Below are positions 58,223-64,000 of a stretch of 64,000 nucleotides of DNA, piece by piece. Both the position numbers and the translations under genes were made by a program. Position 1 is the first letter of the stretch, and each line of letters begins with the position of its first letter. The DNA lies in NCBI GenBank assembly GCA_032158295.1, contig CM063255.1, forward strand, positions 9,514,094-9,578,093, written 5' to 3'. This DNA comes from Pycnopodia helianthoides (Eukaryota; Echinodermata; Asteroidea; Forcipulatida; Asteriidae). The notes under the pieces are model-generated. The model did not search any database, was not told the DNA's origin, and was given only the letters and a program-made list of their open reading frames with translations.

Positions 58223-59724
58223 GGTCAGATCTCTTTAATGTAGCATTCAAAGAAAATGGCCAGGGTTGCCTTTCAACTAATTATCCAATCCTCGTGGTAG
58301 CTTACAGTTCAAAATATCAAATATCATATTTCACATTATGAAGTACTATATTGTCCTGAAAAATTACAATCACTGAGATTGTACTTTGTAGTTAAATTAC
58401 TGTTTTACACCCACATGTATGAATGAGAAAGATACACCTTCATTTGAAACAAATACATTTTGTATAACTCTTAAACAATTTAATATATCTACTAATAAAG
58501 TGATTGAATTGTTAGTTATATGACGATATTGATGTATTGGTCAGGCAAAGGGTTTGATGAATCTAGTGTACATTTGTTACACACGGCATAGACGTGATTA
58601 GAAAAAAGAAAAGTAATTCGTTGTTTAAGTTTGAATATCCATGTTTTGAGCCAGGTGTCTTGGAATTATACCAATTTGATATTATAGTTAGAATGTTACA
58701 ATTCTAACTGCTATCAAGAAATTGTTTTTTTCAACCAGAGTAGCTCTTTTCAATAGTTGACAATATTACCAAATAAATAATTAGTTCTACTATTTAATAC
58801 AAGTACGCTCATTCACACCTTTAAGCTATTTAACAAAAGATAAAAAATTCTTCTTGGAAATCACACTACTCACAAAGTGGCAACTTCACAAATATTTACA
58901 AGGGTGAATCTAGAACATTGATATACAGAACAAATTTTAATATGAATTTATTGACAATGTCTTCAAATCTTGAATAATACTGGTTAAAAGTCGATTGCCA
59001 GTCCACTATAGAGATGTTTTGATTTTCAAACAAATAAGTGTCAAAATAGGAAACTATATTTTAATGCCTTATAAATTAACGTTGCTTATTTTGCAAAACC
59101 CGCTGACATGGTATTGGTAATGTCGTTTTTCACCTAGTAAATGGAATAAACGTAATCTGATGAACCAATTCCGATCTATCAGCAGGAGATATTAACTGAA
59201 AATTTCACCAGTAAAATAGGTGTCATAACTATACCGACTTATCAGCAATGATTCAGGTTCCCCATTATACAGTGTACTATAACAGGACAAGTTCATAAAC
59301 AGTGTGAATTAGCAGTATAACTTTCTGTAGTATATATATTTAACCCTTGTCAATCAACGTTGCTTCTTTCAACTAACGATTTGAGCACGCAAAAGTCACG
59401 CAAAAATCCCTGGAAACAGTTTGTATAACAAAATCGTTGTTTTTACTAAAACGTGACCACGGAGATGTTTCAATGTGTACATGTCTGTTGATTCTCAAAA
59501 GGGAAATTGACTCGCTGGGGACCAATACTGATGCTCATAATCTATTGGACAACTAAACGGTTTGAATTGGCAGTTGAACTTTCTTTAGAAACCCAACATC
59601 AGTAACGAAGCTGTATAGATTTAAGAAAGAATTTGTGGACTGATACTGAACTAAGAGGTGTTGTATTAACTTGTGAGGTGCGTAATGGGTTATGTACACG
59701 AGTGTTCATTGTTTTCTCAATAGA

Positions 59725-59985
59725 CTGAAACTGTAAAGGAGTGTGGGTTCGAGTCCCAGTCTTGTCACTTGTGTTCTTAAGCCAGACACATAACCATTTT
59801 TGCTTCGTCCTTCGGATCGGACGTAAAGCTGTTACTTGTATGTCCAGTGTGTTAGGTAATGCACGCAAAATAATTACACTCGTTGCTAAGAGAAGGGTTA
59901 AAATGCTCTGATAATTCTGGCAATGGCTGCTGAATGCGCCGCAACACCTTTTTAAAACCCAGGCCTAAAAGGTGCTACATAAATG
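59725..59985 (+). mobile_element. SINE, 'CTTCGGATCGGACGTAAAGC' family, copy 2
   Basis: 'gtgtgggttcgagtcccagt' is a B-box-like tRNA end, followed by 'cttcggatcggacgtaaagc' and 'tgtccagtgtgtta'. The end near 59950-59985 'aaggtgctacataaatgggt' gives the body/tail. The paralogue is at 40640-40790. Confidence 0.65.
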
Positions 59986-60088
59986 GGTCCCATATTTGAA
60001 AAACTTCAAAAAAATTGACTAGAGCGGGATTTGAACCAGTTGTCAATATCTTGTCAATATTTTGTCAAATAGGGAGACCGCCAACTTA

Positions 60089-60390
60089 TGGCTAGATATA
60101 GCTCAGTTGGTAGAGCACCGGTACGTTAATCCCGTTCTAGTCAATTTTTCTTGTTCAACCCCAAATCATTTGAAATTTACCCAGTCAGTTTCCCTTGTGG
60201 TTCATTACTTGACATTTAAATTAAAAAGTTGCATCCCCTCAAGGTGATCCCGTGGCTGCTGCTTCCCAGGTTGTACCTTAAACTTGGGTGTGATCCCTGG
60301 CTACACGACAGTTAACGGTTGCATGGCTTCTGACTGGCACCCCCGAACAAAGATATTGACAAAATAAGGGTACCGTCAACATAGGGCTAG
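60089..60390 (+). mobile_element. tRNA-derived SINE, copy 1 of a tandem pair (damaged head)
   Basis: Head 'tatagctcagttggtagagc' (A box and D arm), after which the anticodon/T-arm part is shortened to 'ccggtacgttaatcccgttc' 'tagtcaatttt'. The body is 'tgttcaaccccaaatcattt', 'acccagtcagtttcccttgt', and later 'cttctgactggcacccccga'. The deletion of the T arm rules out a working tRNA. Confidence 0.75.
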
Positions 60391-60530
60391 ATAGCTCAGT
60401 TGGTAGAGCACTAATGCGTTAATCAGGAGGTCGTTGGTTCAAATCCCGCTCTAGTCAATTTTTTTTTTGTTCAACCCCAAACCATTTGAAATTTACCCAG
60501 TCAGTTTCCCTTGTGGTTTATTACTTGACA
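60391..60530 (+). mobile_element. tRNA-derived SINE, copy 2 (full head)
   Basis: The head has paired acceptor ends ('ggctaga' with 'tctagtc'), D arm 'agctcagttggtagagc', and T arm/B box 'gttggttcaaatcccgc'. The anticodon arm ('actaatgcgttaatcaggag') does not pair as a normal stem and lacks T at the position before any anticodon. It is followed by the same SINE body up to 'ggtttattacttga', where it is cut. So it is a SINE head, not a tRNA gene. Confidence 0.75.
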
Positions 60531-60702
60531 AAAGAAGAAAACAAAAAGCTCAGTAATGTTTAGTAAAGTAATCATTTTCAAAGAGGTAAAAGTGTTTAAA
60601 TGACCACCCATTTAACACTCGTGCGCTCATCCCTAGTGTCTTAAAGTATCGGTAAATCAAACAAAGACTTTTCATTTGTGTTAAAAGTTGCAAAATTAAG
60701 TC

Positions 60703-61080
60703 TTAAAGGAACATTACAGAATTGGTTTGCTAACAAAACAGTTGCTGGCAGTGTAAGCACTTTATGTAATCCACCATATACATAAACTGACAAACCTGTA
60801 GAAGTTTAAGATCGATCGGCCATCTGGGTCACGAGAAAATAGTGAAAAACCAATTACACATTTGCATGAAATCATGTAGATTCAACAAATGAATAAAACG
60901 CTCACTGAGCGATAAACTCCAATCGGAAAATTAGTTTACTCATTTCTCATCAAATATGGCATTTCAGACAGAAATATTTCAAGGGATGTTTTCTACTATC
61001 ATCATCATTCGACCGTGTAAGTTTTATGTAAATCTGTGATCAAAAGTTTTTTTCTTACCAATTTTGTAATGTTCCTTTAA
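60703..61080. mobile_element. Foldback MITE, about 378 bp, TTAA ends
   Basis: Left 'ttaaaggaacattacagaat' then 'tggttt'. Right 'accaattttgtaatgttcct' then 'ttaa'. The sub-terminal parts also pair ('cacgagaaaatagtg' is internal). Bounded by TTAA. No coding sequence. Confidence 0.82.
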
Positions 61081-61272
61081 CTTTGAATAAAAAAGTTATA
61101 CTTTAGGTCAAACAAATAAATTTTGTAAAATATAAATCACATAACACACAACTACTGTGTGGAGAAATAACATTTTTTTGATTTCATGAAATGCTGAGGG
61201 CGTCGGGCAAAAGTAACTCACATTGATAATCTGTCTAGTTTGCACATTTTCCCCATCGTTTGTTTCTTAGCC

Positions 61273-61337
61273 TAACTAGGATTTGAACTTTAGGTTAAAA
61301 TCATTAATACATGGCTTAGTGAAACTTAACTCAGCCC
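61273..61337 (-). pseudogene. Duplicated tail of exon 4
   Basis: 'aaaatcattaatacatggct' plus 'tagtgaaacttaactcagcc' repeats the 3' end of exon 4 (compare 3229-3275 in copy A) about 170 bp before the copy D exon. It is only the last ~20 codons plus the conserved downstream DNA. A small local duplication joined to copy D sequence. Confidence 0.7.
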
Positions 61338-61440
61338 CATTACCGTTTTATAAAATATTAAGGGCAACAGGCAAATGTAATTTCTATAAGATGTTCTGTG
61401 TAACTGGTGCAATTTTCTCCTCACTATTTGTTTCTTAGCC

Positions 61441-61730
61441 TTAAAAAGATTTGAACTGTGGATCAAAATCATTAATACATGGCTCAGTGAAACCGAGTTC
61501 AACCTCAGCCCTGGTATAAAAACTAACAAACCAGCTGGGCTGAGGCGGGGATGTGACGTCATAGGTCATGGTAGAATCTTGCACCCCTTGGACTGCCACC
61601 CCGAAGCGGCCGTTATCGTTTGTGATCATGACTGGTACTCCGATATAGTTGCCACTCTTAAATTTATAGGCTGTCCACGATTTAGAGGAGGATTCACGTT
61701 TGTAGATGCGCAGATTAGTAGTGGACATAA
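61441..61730 (-). pseudogene. Copy D: isolated exon 4 of the array gene
   Basis: Open from a splice-like AG (61732-61731) to the stop at 61441. It reads 'LRIYKRESSSKSW', 'GNYIGVPVMITNDNGRF', 'YDVTSPPQPSWFVSFY' and 'TEPCINDFDPQFKS'. It is closest to copy A exon 4. Upstream on the minus strand the intron block is recognisable to about 62515, then similarity stops. No exon 3, exon 2 or signal exon is found before the end of the window. Intact as an exon but not as a gene, unless the remaining exons lie beyond the window. Confidence 0.65.
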
Positions 61731-62520
61731 CTGCAGCCAAGTTTGTAAAAATATTCACAATATCACAAACAATGTCATTATTATTGTTCAACAAATACCT
61801 GAAGAATATTTAAAACATATCCTGAAATTATAATTTTTAATTTTTAACCTTCCAATTAGAGCCTAATATGTCATCTCATATTTACGTTTACACAAACGTT
61901 TGTAATTGTTTTCAGTTGAACAAATTCCGACTGAAGATTGATTTGAATCTGGTTTTAGTACCACTTTAAAGATTCATTCTTTTATTCAGTAGGGATTTAA
62001 AAGTAAAAGCATTTGTCAAATAATCCGTACTAAAATAAGGTTTAAGCACCCCCAAAAATATTAACTCTGTAACTTTAAACCGCGCTGCAAATTAAAGCGG
62101 GTAGAAACACAATAATTTTCTTAAATAATGTACAATTAAGTAACGTATTAGGAGCGGAGACGGGCTAACCCCCTTTTTGTTTCAACTGATAAATTATTAA
62201 GGAAACACGGGTTGCTTTACATGATTTGACCGTAAAACGTAACTTCGCGGATTGAAAACAAGTAAATCAAAACTACGCACAAGAGTGTCACAAGGCTGGG
62301 AATTGTCTTGTCTATCTAAAACCGATAATGAAAAATGATTACAACCTGCTTGATGAAAATATAGGTATTTATTAATATAATTATGATTGAAACGATTTGA
62401 GCTAGATGATCGTTAACTCTCCAGTTTGATGTTAATCTCACTATCCCTGATGTTGACTTGTAGGACTGGGATGGGTTCTGTCACCTTTGGGTCCTGTGTT
62501 GCATACACTTTTAAAGTGTT
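61731..62520 (-). other. Intron 3 remnant of copy D
   Basis: It shares 'cagtagggatttaaaagtaa' (61984) and 'ttaatctcactatccctgat' to 'gcatacactt' (62428-62512) with copies A and C. The break in similarity at about 62515 marks where the duplicated segment ends. Confidence 0.55.
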
Positions 62521-62969
62521 ACTAGAGCGATATTTGCTACGGTTCCCTTATCCAATAAAACTGTAGAATGATACTTCATTATGTCACATAAAAAAATCCA
62601 ACGATTTGGCCTTTTTAGTCTTGCCTAAATAACGACTTTTACAGACCGATTTTGTTGCACTAGCCACTCCGAATCGCGAAAAGACCCCCCACGTAGAGTC
62701 TCTGGCACACAGCTTTCGCGAACAACTGCATGACGTCACAGAGTGGTGTAGGTCTTGTGTTGTCACACTAAACAGCGTCATGTACTTTCCCGCACTCAAG
62801 CTTGTTCGGCGATTTTTCCGACAAATTCCACCATGGTTGAAAGAGACAGTTCTTGGGAAGATTATAGTAGATTATTGTAGTCATTTATGACAGTAGCAGC
62901 GATACTGTGGTAGTGATTCTGCCAGTAATTTTAGCGATTTCATTTCGTCAGAGACGACGAAGAAATCCG
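62521..62969. other. Intergenic, no gene seen
   Basis: Moderately GC-rich sequence without a convincing open frame. Confidence 0.3.
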
Positions 62970-63212
62970 CGGTGTAGATCCCCTACTAGACTTGATTCAA
63001 GTCCCTTTCTCGTGCGAGGTCCCCAACACACTTGTAACGCGCCAGCATATAGCCACAGTACAGACATATACTACCAGTGCACCCTCACCGACAAAATGTA
63101 GCTCGGAACAGGTTTTGGGATGCAGAGCGCAAAACAATAGTTTTCTGACGATGATGCAAGGAAGGGCCTTGCACGGTATTGGGACTTGAGTCAAGTCTAA
63201 TCCCCTACCGGC
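62970..63212. repeat. Inverted repeat element, about 240 bp
   Basis: 'gatcccctactagacttgat' plus 'tcaagtccc' (about 62977-63005) pairs with 'gggacttgagtcaagtctaa' plus 'tcccctac' (about 63180-63208). A hairpin-type element. Open frames inside have no domain. Confidence 0.6.
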
Positions 63213-64000
63213 TGGAGCCACTCGCGCGCCTCGGTAGGCAGGCCAAGGCAGCTGGCAAAGACGCAGCTGGCAAAGACGAAGCCGAACAGGACAACGATCG
63301 TCTTTTAAACACAGACTGGTGAGTTGTTTATAAACGATAAGGGGATCATAATACATGTACAGCCTGGTCAGGATTTGACTTGATTCCATTGAAACTTAAA
63401 CTAACGTGTGTGACATCAAAACATTTGCCGTGGTGAAGTTCGCCGATTGACTACAGTTAGTAGTACCGCTATACCAGCATTACACACAGACTATGTTTGT
63501 GTGGGTGTACAGTAAGTACACACATTTACATGATGTACATGTACATCAATGTACTCCATAGTGTGTAGTGCTTGGCCAAGTAGTAAACAGAACAGATACG
63601 AGCATTTAGTTGTGCATTTATTTTCATGCAAGATTGTGTAATTCCTTTGCCTAATAAATAAGAAATTTAAATTGTGAAATAAACAAGATGGAGCAACAAA
63701 TAGTTTTAATTTTGACCTGTTGAAAACTTTGAAACTGAAATGAAAATATCAAATATCTCTTGGCAGCTTACTTTATGGTACTGTTCTGTAAAGTGATTGA
63801 TATAAAGTTTCAATAACCGTTGACCTTAATTAAGTTATAGTACAAACATCAAGTTCTGTATGCACGCTTTCCCCATCGTAAGGTCAACATTAACTTTGGA
63901 TATATAAGGTGTGTACAATCTGGGGGAGAAATAGTTAGGTGGCTTTTATGTATGGATGAATTATTCAGAGATATTTGAATTATCAGAGTCATGCACCCCC
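63213..64000. other. Intergenic to the window end, no gene seen
   Basis: A 15-bp duplication 'cagctggcaaagacg' occurs at about 63249-63279. 'atgtacatgtacatcaatgt' is palindromic (63532-63551). The rest is AT-rich with no recognised feature. Confidence 0.35.

Larger units (their letters stand above)
57170..61272. repeat. 3' flank of copy D, internally duplicated
   Basis: 57174-57700 and 58320-58930 are related to each other and to 2194-2900 (blocks 'aagtgattgaat', 'gatattgatg', 'gggtttgatgaatctagt', 'tccatgttttgagcc'). The piece 59515-59900 parallels 40420-40800. MITEs and SINEs listed separately are inserted in it. No gene is seen. Confidence 0.6.

Noticed and set aside
60094..60470. Two tRNA genes
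   Set aside because: The first lacks the T arm and the second cannot form a normal anticodon stem; both continue into the same SINE body.

Overview
The window reads as animal (metazoan) genomic DNA, most likely from a marine invertebrate deuterostome such as an echinoderm. This is an inference. It rests on interrupted genes with GT/AG introns, very sparse coding sequence, AT-rich intergenic DNA, and a mixture of mobile elements (CR1/L2-like and I/Jockey-like LINEs, a DIRS-type tyrosine-recombinase retroelement, a DD41D mariner, a pogo-like transposon, solo LTRs, tRNA-derived SINEs, many foldback MITEs at TTAA sites). No bacterial gene organisation is present.

The main content is a decayed tandem array of minus-strand genes for small secreted proteins. 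Two copies are complete on paper: A (3209-9772) and B (24483-29062). Each has four exons: a 61-nt signal-peptide exon, a 234-nt Cys-containing exon, a ~180-nt exon and a ~287-nt exon. All three introns are phase 1. The last two exons together resemble the farnesoic-acid-O-methyltransferase-like domain (Methyltransf_FA/FAMeT type). Copy C (41511-47400) keeps exons 3 and 4, but in place of exon 2 it has a 370-nt exon encoding its own signal peptide plus an Apple/PAN-like domain, with the same donor phase. Copy D (61441-61730) is exon 4 only. Relics include an orphan signal exon at 48765-48825, a broken one near 32165-32227, part of an exon 3 at 45995-46095 and a duplicated exon-4 tail at 61273-61337. 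Introns and flanks are also duplicated (1-3200, 19.9-24.5 kb, 31.9-33.3 kb, 48.8-49.9 kb, 57.2-62.5 kb).

Between the copies lie: a CR1-like LINE fragment (180-1850), an I/Jockey-like LINE (6170-8635), SINE and MITE clusters with minisatellites (10-14.7 kb), an almost intact DD41D mariner (15560-17372), a triplicated non-coding block (20-24.5 kb), a 1.25-kb TIR element (30.6-31.9 kb), a DIRS-like fragment (34.0-35.7 kb), more MITEs (36-41 kb), and a solo LTR plus a pogo-like transposon in the large intron of copy C (42.9-45.8 kb).

A plus-strand gene of unknown function (about 50628-55100) starts in a CpG-containing region. It has four in-phase exons and encodes a hydrophilic, probably disordered protein with repeated short 'IW + acidic' motifs; its last exon is broken by several frameshifts. 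A second, nearly identical 645-bp solo LTR lies downstream in opposite orientation (55612-56256). The remainder (56.3-64 kb) is repeat-rich non-coding DNA with SINEs, MITEs and the partial copy D.
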